Below are positions 42,129 through 50,817 of a stretch of DNA of 64,000 bases, piece after piece. Made by a program: the position numbers and the translations under genes. The stretch is from Tenacibaculum sp. MAR_2010_89 (GTDB lineage: Bacteria > Bacteroidota > Bacteroidia > Flavobacteriales > Flavobacteriaceae): NCBI RefSeq assembly GCF_900105985.1, contig NZ_FNUB01000005.1, positions 806,001 to 870,000 on the forward strand, written 5' to 3'. The notes under the pieces were generated by a model. That model was not told the DNA's origin, did not search any database, and was given only the letters and a program-made list of their open reading frames with translations. Numbering within the stretch: position 1 is the first letter of the stretch; the number at the start of each line of letters is the position of its first letter.

Positions 42129-45100
42129 ATGAAGAAACTACTATTTTTAATTACGTTGTTAATTACTAACCTTGTGATTAGCCAAAAAACACCTACTTTA
42201 AATGTAGGTAAAAGACAATTAGCATTATCTTCCTTAGATATTAAAGCAACAATTACAGGCAATATAGCAACTACAACTTACGATATGTTGTTTTATAATC
42301 CAAGTTCAAGAGTTTTAGAAGGAGAATTAAAGTTTCCTTTGGGAGAAAGCCAAGAGATTTCTAGATTAGCATTAGAAATACAAGGGAAGCTAAGGGAAGC
42401 TGTTGTTGTAGAAAAAGAGTTAGGTAGAGTTGCTTTTGAAGGAATTGTAAGAAAAGGAGTCGATCCTGCATTGTTGGAAAAAGGGAAAGGAAACTCATAT
42501 AATGTAAGAGTGTATCCTATTCCTGCAAATGGGTATAAACGTGTTGTTATTGCTTATGAGCAAGAGCTTGTTTATAAAGATGAAGCGCATTATTATCATT
42601 TACCACTAAGCTTTAAAGATGAATTAGATTTTTTTAATGTTTCTATAGAAACTAGTCAACAAAAATTTACACCATTATTAATTAAAGGAGATAAAACAAT
42701 GTCTTTTTCCAAATGGGAAAATGTATTTAGAACAACATTAAAAAAAGAAAAATATATACCTAATAAAAGTGTTTTGGTAAAAATGCCAATTGCATTAAAA
42801 GAAGAGAAATTAGTAGCTTCTTCTAATCATTTTTATTTTTATAAAACAATTAAACCAGAAGAAAAAAAACGTGAAAGACCGAATAAAATTACCATTTATT
42901 GGGATGCTTCATTGTCTATGAAGTCTAGAAACACTTCTAAAGAAATAAATTTATTACATCAATATTTTAGAAATTTAAAAAATGTAGACGTTGATTTTTT
43001 GCCTTTTAGTAATCTTATTAATGGTAAAGAAAAATTTAAAATAAGAAATGGAGATTGGTCTCGTTTAAAGAAAAGAATAATGAGTACTGTATATGATGGA
43101 GGAACATCATATTCTTCACTAAAGAACATGAAAGATAATTCAGATGTGATTATTCTTTTTTCTGACGGTATAACTACACTAAGTAAATCTGATTTAGCTA
43201 AGGGTATCCCTGTTTTTGTTATAAATAGTAAAACAAAAGCAGCACACAAAAAGTTACATCGTATAGCAAAAAATACAAATGGAGGTTATCTTAATTTAAA
43301 CAGAACAAGCATAAAAGAAGCGTTATCAATTTTAAATAATATACAACTTCAATATTTAGGGTATAATTCATTTACAAAAAACATAGAAGTGTATAGGTCA
43401 GAATCGTCAAAAGGATTGTTTGATTTTTCTATTGCTGGTAAAAATTATAAGCAGGGAGAAAAGATAACTTTTTTCTTTGGGTATGGTGATAAAGTTACAC
43501 AAGAAATTTCTGTTGTATTAAAAAAGAATGTGTCAAGTGATAAGGGAATTATAAGAAGAATTTGGGCTAAAAATAAAATAAATCATCTTTTAGAAAATAA
43601 GGAGGAAAATAAAGAAAGTATCATTAATACGGCAGTTGAACATAGTTTAGTTACTGAGTATACTTCTTTAATAGTGTTAGAAGATGTTCAAGATTATATT
43701 ACTTATAATATACCTCCACCTAAAGAATTGTTGGATCAGTACAATATGATAAAAAATAATTCTACTAAAAGAAGTGTGAATAGGAGTAATATGGGGAATT
43801 CTTCTCTGCAACCAGAAAGAATTGAAATAGTTGAAGATACTAAAGATGTGGAAGAAATGATTATAGAAGTTACTGAAACTGATGAAGCTGAGGTTGTAGC
43901 GTTAGATGAAATTGTAGAAGTAGAGGAAGAAGAAGTGGTTGTTGAAGATGTTCCGTTTTCGATAGTAGAAAAGCTTCCAATTTATTTAGGGTGTGAAGAA
44001 AATTTAAGAAAAGAAGATCAAAAAAAATGTTTTATAGATAAGTTAGATGAGCATATAAAAATTAATTTGAATACAAGTTTAACTCAAGGTTTAGAAATAA
44101 GATCTAATACTAGAATTCTGGCAAAATTCACGATAGATAAGAGAGGTGAAATTATTAATATTCAAGTTAGAAGCCAATATTTAATTTTAGCAAATGAAGT
44201 TGTTAGAGTTTTAAAGATGTTACCTAGGTTTATTCCAGCAAGTCAAAGAGGAAGGTCAGTAAACGTTTCTTATATATTGCCTATAACAATGAGTAAATCA
44301 AATAATCCTGAAAGAATAAATTTACAAAGACCAGAATCAGTAATAGTTAAAGCAAATACCATAGAACTCCCTAATAATGCAAGCAATAGAAGACCTAATT
44401 CTAATAGTTTAACAGAAAGTCAGGTAGTTAATAATTCGTTAGTGAAACCTTCTTATAAAAAATACAAAGGAAGTTTGCAGGTAGAAAAGCGAATAGTAAA
44501 TACACCATATTTAAATGCGTTAGACTTTTTTAAAGATAAAGAAACTGCTTATTTATTTTATATAAAGCAAAGAGAAAGCTATAAAGAAGTACCACATTAT
44601 TATATAGATGTTTCTGATTATTTTAACAGGAGGTTTAATGCTAGAATATATGCAAGTAGAATTTTATCTAATGTATCTGAATTAGATGCAGATAATTATG
44701 AGTTATTAAAAGCGTATGCTTATAAATTAGAAGAAAGAAATGAGAATACTTTAGCATTGTTTATCTATAAAACTATTTTAGAACTAAGACCTGAAGATGC
44801 ACAGTCATATAGGGATGTTGCTTTAGCATATCAAAACATTGGTTTATGTCAAGAAGCTTTTGATGTTTTATTAAGTATTGTAAATAATAAAATATACGAA
44901 AAAAATAAACACCGAAGAGTTTTTAAGGGGATGCAAGATATAGCAAAACAAGAGTTAAATATTTTATATAAAAAATATAAGGATGATTTAGATATATCAA
45001 AAGCGCCTGAAGGTTTTTTTGAAGAAATGACACCTATAGATTTTAGAACGGTAGTTGACTGGAATCACAATGATACAGATATTGACTTGCATGTTATAGA

Positions 45101-45398
45101 TCCTAATTTAGAAGAGTGTTATTATAGTCATACTAAAACTGAACAAGGAGGTAGTATTTCTAGAGATATGACTCAAGGTTTCGGACCAGAATGTTTTACA
45201 TTGAAGGAAGCAGAAAAGGGGCTTTATTATGTGAAGATTAAATATTTTGGAGATCGTAAACAAAAAATTGAAACTCCCACTTTTATGAAAATAACAATTT
45301 ATAAAAATCAGGGAAAGAAGGATGAAAGTAAGCAAGTAAAAGTTATTAGATTAACTAAGAAAGATAAAGAAGAGATGATTGCTAAAGTTAAAATTTAG
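42129..45398 (+). CDS. VIT-VWA-TonB_C-TPR-DUF2135 multidomain surface protein
   Basis: 1089 residues. Signal peptide at 1-18. Residues 20-150 form a VIT domain. Residues 255-400 form a von Willebrand A domain (IYWDASLSMKSR metal site). A highly acidic linker (DEIVEVEEEEVVVED) runs near 595-615. Residues 615-725 form a TonB C-terminal-like domain with paired Cys. TPR-like helices lie at about 830-930, and a C-terminal beta domain of the DUF2135 kind (DWNHNDTDIDLHVIDP). Envelope-exposed. The combination suggests a scaffold or adhesion role but the function is unknown. Confidence 0.8.
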   Translation: MKKLLFLITLLITNLVISQKTPTLNVGKRQLALSSLDIKATITGNIATTTYDMLFYNPSSRVLEGELKFPLGESQEISRLALEIQGKLREAVVVEKELGRVAFEGIVRKGVDPALLEKGKGNSYNVRVYPIPANGYKRVVIAYEQELVYKDEAHYYHLPLSFKDELDFFNVSIETSQQKFTPLLIKGDKTMSFSKWENVFRTTLKKEKYIPNKSVLVKMPIALKEEKLVASSNHFYFYKTIKPEEKKRERPNKITIYWDASLSMKSRNTSKEINLLHQYFRNLKNVDVDFLPFSNLINGKEKFKIRNGDWSRLKKRIMSTVYDGGTSYSSLKNMKDNSDVIILFSDGITTLSKSDLAKGIPVFVINSKTKAAHKKLHRIAKNTNGGYLNLNRTSIKEALSILNNIQLQYLGYNSFTKNIEVYRSESSKGLFDFSIAGKNYKQGEKITFFFGYGDKVTQEISVVLKKNVSSDKGIIRRIWAKNKINHLLENKEENKESIINTAVEHSLVTEYTSLIVLEDVQDYITYNIPPPKELLDQYNMIKNNSTKRSVNRSNMGNSSLQPERIEIVEDTKDVEEMIIEVTETDEAEVVALDEIVEVEEEEVVVEDVPFSIVEKLPIYLGCEENLRKEDQKKCFIDKLDEHIKINLNTSLTQGLEIRSNTRILAKFTIDKRGEIINIQVRSQYLILANEVVRVLKMLPRFIPASQRGRSVNVSYILPITMSKSNNPERINLQRPESVIVKANTIELPNNASNRRPNSNSLTESQVVNNSLVKPSYKKYKGSLQVEKRIVNTPYLNALDFFKDKETAYLFYIKQRESYKEVPHYYIDVSDYFNRRFNARIYASRILSNVSELDADNYELLKAYAYKLEERNENTLALFIYKTILELRPEDAQSYRDVALAYQNIGLCQEAFDVLLSIVNNKIYEKNKHRRVFKGMQDIAKQELNILYKKYKDDLDISKAPEGFFEEMTPIDFRTVVDWNHNDTDIDLHVIDPNLEECYYSHTKTEQGGSISRDMTQGFGPECFTLKEAEKGLYYVKIKYFGDRKQKIETPTFMKITIYKNQGKKDESKQVKVIRLTKKDKEEMIAKVKI

Positions 45399-45516
45399 AA
45401 GGCTTTTTAGTTAATAACTTATTAATATAATTATGAAAAGCTTCAGTATAATATATGGAAGCTTTTTTATTTTTACAAAATGAAATGTTTTCCTTAAGGG
45501 AAGTGAATATAGAATT

Positions 45517-46341
45517 ATGAAGCAGTATTTAGATTTAGTAAAGCACGTTTTAGAAAACGGAAATGAGAAAGGAGATAGAACAGGAACAGGAACTAAAAGT
45601 GTTTTTGGGCATCAAATGCGTTTTGATTTAAGCAAAGGTTTTCCAATGGTAACAACCAAAAAACTGCATTTGAAATCTATTGTTTATGAGCTTTTATGGT
45701 TTATTAAAGGAGATACAAATATTAAATACTTACAAGAAAATGGTGTTCGTATTTGGAATGAATGGGCAGATGAGAACGGAGATTTAGGCCCTGTATATGG
45801 TCATCAATGGCGAAATTGGAATAGTGATGAGGTTGATCAATTAAAAGAAGTAATTGAAACGTTAAAAAAGAATCCTAATAGTAGAAGGATGTTAGTTTCT
45901 GCTTGGAATCCATCTGTTTTACCAGACACTTCAAAGTCATTTGGAGAGAATGTAGCAAATGGTAAAGCTGCATTACCACCTTGCCATGCCTTTTTTCAAT
46001 TCTATGTAGCTAATGGAAAATTATCATGTCAATTATACCAAAGAAGTGCTGATATATTTTTAGGTGTTCCATTCAATATAGCCTCATATGCTTTGTTTAC
46101 TATGATGGTAGCACAAGTATGTGGTTATGAAGCAGGGGAGTTTATTCATACTTTTGGAGATGCTCATATTTATAATAATCATTTAGAGCAATTGGAATTA
46201 CAATTATCTAGAGATCCAAAAGAACTTCCAAAAATGAAGATAAATCCAGCGATTAAAAATATTGAAGACTTTACATTTGAAGACTTTGAATTGGTTGGTT
46301 ATGAATCACATCCTCATATAAAAGGAGTGGTAGCTATTTAA
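45517..46341 (+). CDS. thyA: Thymidylate synthase
   Basis: 274 residues. Catalytic Cys156 in [10 protein letters not shown], folate/dUMP signature [10 protein letters not shown] and [18 protein letters not shown]. It makes dTMP from dUMP using methylene-THF, generating DHF that the DHFR domain encoded 250 bp downstream can recycle. Ten extra residues before the active site ([10 protein letters not shown]) are a typical small insertion. Confidence 0.97.
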   Translation: MKQYLDLVKHVLENGNEKGDRTGTGTKSVFGHQMRFDLSKGFPMVTTKKLHLKSIVYELLWFIKGDTNIKYLQENGVRIWNEWADENGDLGPVYGHQWRNWNSDEVDQLKEVIETLKKNPNSRRMLVSAWNPSVLPDTSKSFGENVANGKAALPPCHAFFQFYVANGKLSCQLYQRSADIFLGVPFNIASYALFTMMVAQVCGYEAGEFIHTFGDAHIYNNHLEQLELQLSRDPKELPKMKINPAIKNIEDFTFEDFELVGYESHPHIKGVVAI

Positions 46342-46422
46342 TTTTTAACGTTCTTTTATCTTTTTAATAATTAAAAATTAGTTCTTAGTTATTACTTTAG
46401 TACTAACCCTAAAACATAGAAT

Positions 46423-46605
46423 ATGACCAATGAAATAGATACTATAAAAGAGAATATTTACGATAAGATAGCTGAAATTAATGACGAAAATGTGTTAATA
46501 GCTATTCAAACTATTATTGTAAATATTGAAAATAGTAGGGAAGATAAAATAACGAATAAAGAAGACTTTACAAGCTATATAAAAGAATGGGTAAAGAATA
46601 TGTAA
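46423..46605 (+). CDS. Small hypothetical acidic protein
   Basis: 60 residues, acidic and helical (IKENIYDKIAEINDENVLIAIQTI). The general look is that of small antitoxin-like or addiction-module proteins of Bacteroidota, but no toxin partner is adjacent. Overlaps the DinB-DHFR gene by 19 bp, so coupled translation is likely. Function unknown. Confidence 0.5.
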   Translation: MTNEIDTIKENIYDKIAEINDENVLIAIQTIIVNIENSREDKITNKEDFTSYIKEWVKNM

Positions 46606-47537
46606 TTAAAACATGTATTGAAAACTTAGAAAATATACTTAATTCATTTCCTTTACAGGTAGCTTCTATTTCTAAAGAGAGTTGGAATAAGAAAGAATCT
46701 GAAAGTAAATGGAGTAAAAAAGAAGTTCTAGGCCATTTAATTGATTCGGGTTTTAATAATTTACAGCGTTTTATTAGAGTTCAATATGAAGAAACTCCAC
46801 ATATTGCATATAATCAAAATGAATGGGTGAAATCACAAAATTGGCAAGCATTACCTATTGAAAATGTTGTGCAGTTATGGAAAGTGATTAACCAACAAAT
46901 ACTTCATATATGGAAAAATTTTCCAGAGAATAAAGTAAATGCTAAAATTAATGTTTCAAAAGAGAAAACAGAATTATATACATTTGCTGAAATAATGGAA
47001 GATTATATTGTCCATTTTCATCATCATGAAAAACAAATAGTTTCAAAAATGATTATAGTAATTGCTGCAATAGGTAAAAATAATGAGTTAGGAAAAGGAA
47101 ATGATTTAATATGGCACTTACCAGCCGATTTAAAGCGATTTAAAAAAGTAACTAGTGGTCATCATATTGTCATGGGACGTAATACTTTTGAAAGTATAGG
47201 GAAACCTTTACCAAATAGAACAACAATCATTATTACTAGAAATAAAGACTATTCAAAAGAAGGTTGCTTAACTGCTAATAGTATAGAAGAGGCTTTAGAG
47301 TTGAGTAAAAAAGATACAGATGTTTTTATTATTGGAGGTGCTCAAATTTATAAACAAGCATTAGAAAGTAATTTAGTAGATAAATTAGATATTACATTGG
47401 TTCATGAAAATTTTGAAGCGGATGTTTATTTTCCTGAAATTAATACTTTAGTTTGGAAAGAAGCTTCAAGAGAAGATTTTATAGCTGATGAAAAAAATAA
47501 ATATGATTATAGTTTCGTTTCTTATGTAAAGAAGTAA
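46587..47537 (+). CDS. DinB-domain / dihydrofolate reductase fusion
   Basis: 316 residues in one uninterrupted frame. Residues 1-152 form a DinB/YfiT-like four-helix domain with metal-ligand-type His at GHLIDSG and HFHHHEKQ. Residues 155-316 are a complete dihydrofolate reductase: IIVIAAIGKNNELGKGNDLIWHLPADLKRFK, VMGRNTFESIG, FIIGGAQIYKQAL. Met155 (47049) is the usual DHFR start, so the two could also be made separately from an internal start. DHFR regenerates THF for thyA upstream. Confidence 0.88.
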   Translation: MGKEYVIKTCIENLENILNSFPLQVASISKESWNKKESESKWSKKEVLGHLIDSGFNNLQRFIRVQYEETPHIAYNQNEWVKSQNWQALPIENVVQLWKVINQQILHIWKNFPENKVNAKINVSKEKTELYTFAEIMEDYIVHFHHHEKQIVSKMIIVIAAIGKNNELGKGNDLIWHLPADLKRFKKVTSGHHIVMGRNTFESIGKPLPNRTTIIITRNKDYSKEGCLTANSIEEALELSKKDTDVFIIGGAQIYKQALESNLVDKLDITLVHENFEADVYFPEINTLVWKEASREDFIADEKNKYDYSFVSYVKK

Positions 47538-48013
47538 TGATTTATAAAGAAACACATGCGTTAAGCGAATTTGAAAAAGAAGCAGTAAGATTATTGTGGA
47601 ATAATGAGTACCCCGAAATAATTCAACAAAAAAGTAAAGCAGAATTTGATGAGTATTTATCTCAACTAAAAAATAAAAAACATATTCTTATATTAAAAGA
47701 GAATGAAGTTTTAGGGTGGTATTGCGATTTTATTAGAAATAATGAGTTGTGGTTTGCTATGATAATTGACGCTAAAATGCAAGGTTTTGGAGAAGGGAGA
47801 AAACTAATACAAAAAGCAAAGAAAAGAAATAAAGAATTGAATGGTTGGGTAGTTATAGAAAATAGTTACCTTAAACAGAATAAAAAAGAATATAAATCTC
47901 CTATTGAATTTTATAAAAAGTTAGGTTTCAAAATTTTCTTAAATAAAAAATTAGAATCAAACGAAATGAATGCAATAAAAATTCAATGGAAATCTGAAGA
48001 TCAATGTCATTAA
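47537..48013 (+). CDS. GNAT-family N-acetyltransferase
   Basis: 158 residues. Acetyl-CoA fold with MIDAKMQGFGEGRKLIQKAKK as the pyrophosphate-binding loop (QGFGEGR for the Q/RxxGxG/A motif) and NSYLKQNKKEYKSPIEFYKKLGFKI at the end. The start overlaps the previous stop by one base and gldA overlaps its end by 10 bp. Substrate unknown. Confidence 0.82.
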   Translation: MIYKETHALSEFEKEAVRLLWNNEYPEIIQQKSKAEFDEYLSQLKNKKHILILKENEVLGWYCDFIRNNELWFAMIIDAKMQGFGEGRKLIQKAKKRNKELNGWVVIENSYLKQNKKEYKSPIEFYKKLGFKIFLNKKLESNEMNAIKIQWKSEDQCH

Positions 48014-48900
48014 AACTTACCTCGATAACTAAAATATACGGAACACAAAAAGCTGTTAATACTATTTCTTTTTCAGTTGAGAAAGGTGAAATAGTAGGGT
48101 TTTTAGGTCCTAATGGAGCAGGGAAGTCAACTACTATGAAAATCATAGCCGGTTATATAAAACCAACCGAAGGTGAAGTGTTAGTAGATGGTATTGATGT
48201 AATTAAAACACCAATAGAAGCGCAAAAAAGAACAGGATATTTACCCGAACATAATCCGTTGTATTTAGATATGTACGTTCGTGAGTATTTAAAATTTCAA
48301 GCTTCAATTTATAAAATTGACTTAACCAAGATAGCTGAAGTAATAGATAAAGTAGGTTTAATTAATGAAGCGCATAAAAAAATAAACCAATTATCAAAAG
48401 GGTATAGGCAGCGTGTTGGTTTAGCTGCAGCAATTTTACATGATCCTGAAGTATTAATTTTAGATGAACCTACTACAGGTTTAGATCCTAATCAATTAGT
48501 TGAAATACGTGAATTAATAAAAGAGTTAGGAAAAAACAAAACGGTACTATTGTCTACACATATCATGCAAGAAGTTGAAGCTGTTTGTGATAGGGTGTTA
48601 TTGATTAATAAAGGAGAGGTAATTATAGATAAACCTTTAAAAGAATTAAAAACAAGTAAAGAACAAATTATTAAAGTAACATTTGATTATAAGTTAGAAG
48701 AACAATTTATAAAACGCTTACCAAATATTTTGTCTTTTAAAAATACTACTGAGAACAACTGGATTTTGACTTTTGAATCAGAACAAGATATGCGTCCAGT
48801 AATTTTTGATTTCGCTCAAGAAAACGGACTTAAAATTCTTGGCTTAAATACAGAAAATAAAAACTTAGAAAGTTTATTTCATGAGTTGACTAAAAGTTAA
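48004..48900 (+). CDS. gldA: Gliding-motility ABC transporter ATPase GldA
   Basis: 298 residues. Walker A GPNGAGKST, signature LSKGYRQR, Walker B VLILDEPTTGLD, then the C-terminal extension typical of GldA. In Flavobacterium johnsoniae GldA works with GldF and GldG in gliding; those two are not in this window. Full length. Last gene before the eCIS operon, with a terminator after it. Confidence 0.9.
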   Translation: MSLKLTSITKIYGTQKAVNTISFSVEKGEIVGFLGPNGAGKSTTMKIIAGYIKPTEGEVLVDGIDVIKTPIEAQKRTGYLPEHNPLYLDMYVREYLKFQASIYKIDLTKIAEVIDKVGLINEAHKKINQLSKGYRQRVGLAAAILHDPEVLILDEPTTGLDPNQLVEIRELIKELGKNKTVLLSTHIMQEVEAVCDRVLLINKGEVIIDKPLKELKTSKEQIIKVTFDYKLEEQFIKRLPNILSFKNTTENNWILTFESEQDMRPVIFDFAQENGLKILGLNTENKNLESLFHELTKS

Positions 48901-48927
48901 TTCATAAAAATATTTTAAATACTTTAT

Positions 48928-48960
48928 AAAACCTCTAAATATCATGTTTAGAGGTTTTTA
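48928..48960 (+). terminator. Terminator of gldA
   Basis: AAAACCTCTAAA/TTTAGAGGTTTT, 12-bp stem with a 7-base loop. Confidence 0.8.
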
Positions 48961-49081
48961 TGTTTTTAAGTCAAAATCTAAACTTTTTAATTGTTAAAAA
49001 CTAGAGTGTTTTTCCTTTTTTTAATTCATATTATCACCGAAAATAATTAAAGAAAAAGAACTTTTTTTAAGGAGATTTTCA

Positions 49082-49115
49082 TTGTAAATTTTTCATGTAG
49101 TTAGGGGTAGTTTTG
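49082..49115 (+). promoter_or_regulatory. Promoter of the eCIS operon
   Basis: TTG at 49082-49084, 23 bp, then TAGTTTTG at 49108-49115 match the flavobacterial -33 TTG and -7 TAnnTTTG consensus; the start codon is 26 bp further. The spacing is at the long end of the accepted range. Confidence 0.55.
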
Positions 49116-49141
49116 GAAACCAACTAAACTAGGAACTACTA

Positions 49142-49717
49142 ATGATTTACGAAATACTACAAATCATAGCAGAAGAACTAAATGATTATTTAGATTCTAA
49201 TGATGTAGCATTAGCAAACATAGCTGATGCAAACTCTGAGGGTAATTCACCTGGTAATTTTCCCAATATATCTCTTACTTTAATAAATACACAAGAAGAA
49301 TTTGCATTAAAAAATTTACGAAATAATTATGTAAACGGAACTACGGTTTCATATAAAAACCCAAAAATTTACTTAAACCTTTTTGTGTTATTCAGTATTA
49401 ATAAATCTACCTACACTGAGTCGTTAAAAAGTCTTACTAATGTTATTGCTTTTTTTCAAGGCAAAAAAGTATTTACACAAGCCAATAGTAACTATGAAAA
49501 TGTTGACGGAGTTGAAAATATTAAAAGTTTCAAGTTTATAACGGAGTTATATACGCCAACTTTTGAAGAATTGAATTTCATATGGGGAACCTTAGGTGGA
49601 AAACAAAACCCATCAGTACTTTATAAAATAACATTACTAGAGATAGAAAGAGATGTACTAAAACGCGAAGGATCAGTAGTTACAGAAATGAATAAAAATG
49701 CAATAATTAATAATTAA
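49142..49717 (+). CDS. eCIS DUF4255 cap/terminator protein (Pvc16/Afp16-like)
   Basis: 191 residues. N-terminal MIYEILQIIAEELNDYL, then ISLTLINTQEEFALKN and FELNFIWGTLGGKQNPSVLYKI as in DUF4255. In Afp/PVC particles this protein caps and sets the end of the tail tube. First gene of a co-directional operon that carries all following structural genes; 5 bp before the next gene. Confidence 0.85.
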   Translation: MIYEILQIIAEELNDYLDSNDVALANIADANSEGNSPGNFPNISLTLINTQEEFALKNLRNNYVNGTTVSYKNPKIYLNLFVLFSINKSTYTESLKSLTNVIAFFQGKKVFTQANSNYENVDGVENIKSFKFITELYTPTFEELNFIWGTLGGKQNPSVLYKITLLEIERDVLKREGSVVTEMNKNAIINN

Positions 49718-49722
49718 TTACA

Positions 49723-50796
49723 ATGGTATATCAAACACTCTTTAATATTAATTTATTACATGCTTATTTTTTAGATAGAGGTGAAAAAAAGTATCATTCA
49801 ATTAATCCAGATCCTAACAAAAAATTAAAGGCTAAAGAAAAAGAAGAAGCAGATAAAGTATACAATAGTAAAACTTGTATTGAAATAGTACCTAATAGGA
49901 TTACCCAAGAAACAATAAAGGATTATAGATTAATGATAAGAAATCATTCAAAAGGAATGAGAGTTCTTACTACTTCATTGAAAGAAGTAGCTATGGAAGG
50001 AAATAATGAAATAGAAAGGTATAGTCCGCTTATTAATTTACCAAACGATTTAACACTAACTTTTTTTGTAAAAATAACAGATAAGTATTTTGAAAACTAC
50101 ACTGAAATAATAGATAAAAACACAAAGAAATTCTATCAGTTATCCAATATATCATCTTCCGCTATTAACATTTTTGAAGCAAGTACTGATATTGAAAAAT
50201 GGAGTTCTTTTTTAATTTCTGAAGAAGAATCAAGAAGATTAGTATATGAAATGGAAAAAGAGAATGAGTTTAATACGAATACGCCTAAGAAAGTTACTAT
50301 TGCTGATTTTGACTCAAATCAAATTAATATAATTGAAAACAAAATACAGAATAATGTTTCATTAAATACTCAAGAACAAGAAGTTTTGGATAGTTTAAAT
50401 TTAAGTATTCAAAAGTATAAAAGCAAAGGAATTATTGGTGTTTTGAGGTTGAAAATTTTAGGAGACAATAATTCTAAACTAACTGAAAACGTTTTTGTAA
50501 AAAATCCTGAAACAAACAATTTTGATGTTAGTAAAAAATGTGTATTAAAAGAGGTTCCAAATTTTCAGATCTATATAGAAAATAGAAAAACATTTTGGAG
50601 GTATAGTCAGTTGTCTGAAAATTTAAAAATGATTACAAATACTAAGCACCCTTTAACAAAAAATGGGCGCGTAGAAATTGGTAAAACTGATGTAACTCCC
50701 CCGTCTCAAGGAACTGTTTTTTTTCCAAATCCCACAATAGAGAGTATTACACTAGATAAGGATAGCCAAGATTACTATTCAGAAATATTTATATAA
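49723..50796 (+). CDS. eCIS-operon protein of unknown function
   Basis: 357 residues, no signal, no membrane helix, no family I recognise. The N-terminus (YQTLFNINLLHAYFLDRGEKKY) and a later beta-rich region (IGVLRLKILGDNN, PNFQIYIENRKTFWRYSQ) suggest a soluble structural protein. Its place between the cap gene and the sheath gene argues it belongs to the particle. Confidence 0.7.
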   Translation: MVYQTLFNINLLHAYFLDRGEKKYHSINPDPNKKLKAKEKEEADKVYNSKTCIEIVPNRITQETIKDYRLMIRNHSKGMRVLTTSLKEVAMEGNNEIERYSPLINLPNDLTLTFFVKITDKYFENYTEIIDKNTKKFYQLSNISSSAINIFEASTDIEKWSSFLISEEESRRLVYEMEKENEFNTNTPKKVTIADFDSNQINIIENKIQNNVSLNTQEQEVLDSLNLSIQKYKSKGIIGVLRLKILGDNNSKLTENVFVKNPETNNFDVSKKCVLKEVPNFQIYIENRKTFWRYSQLSENLKMITNTKHPLTKNGRVEIGKTDVTPPSQGTVFFPNPTIESITLDKDSQDYYSEIFI

Positions 50797-50817
50797 TAAA
50801 AATTAAAATTAATAATT

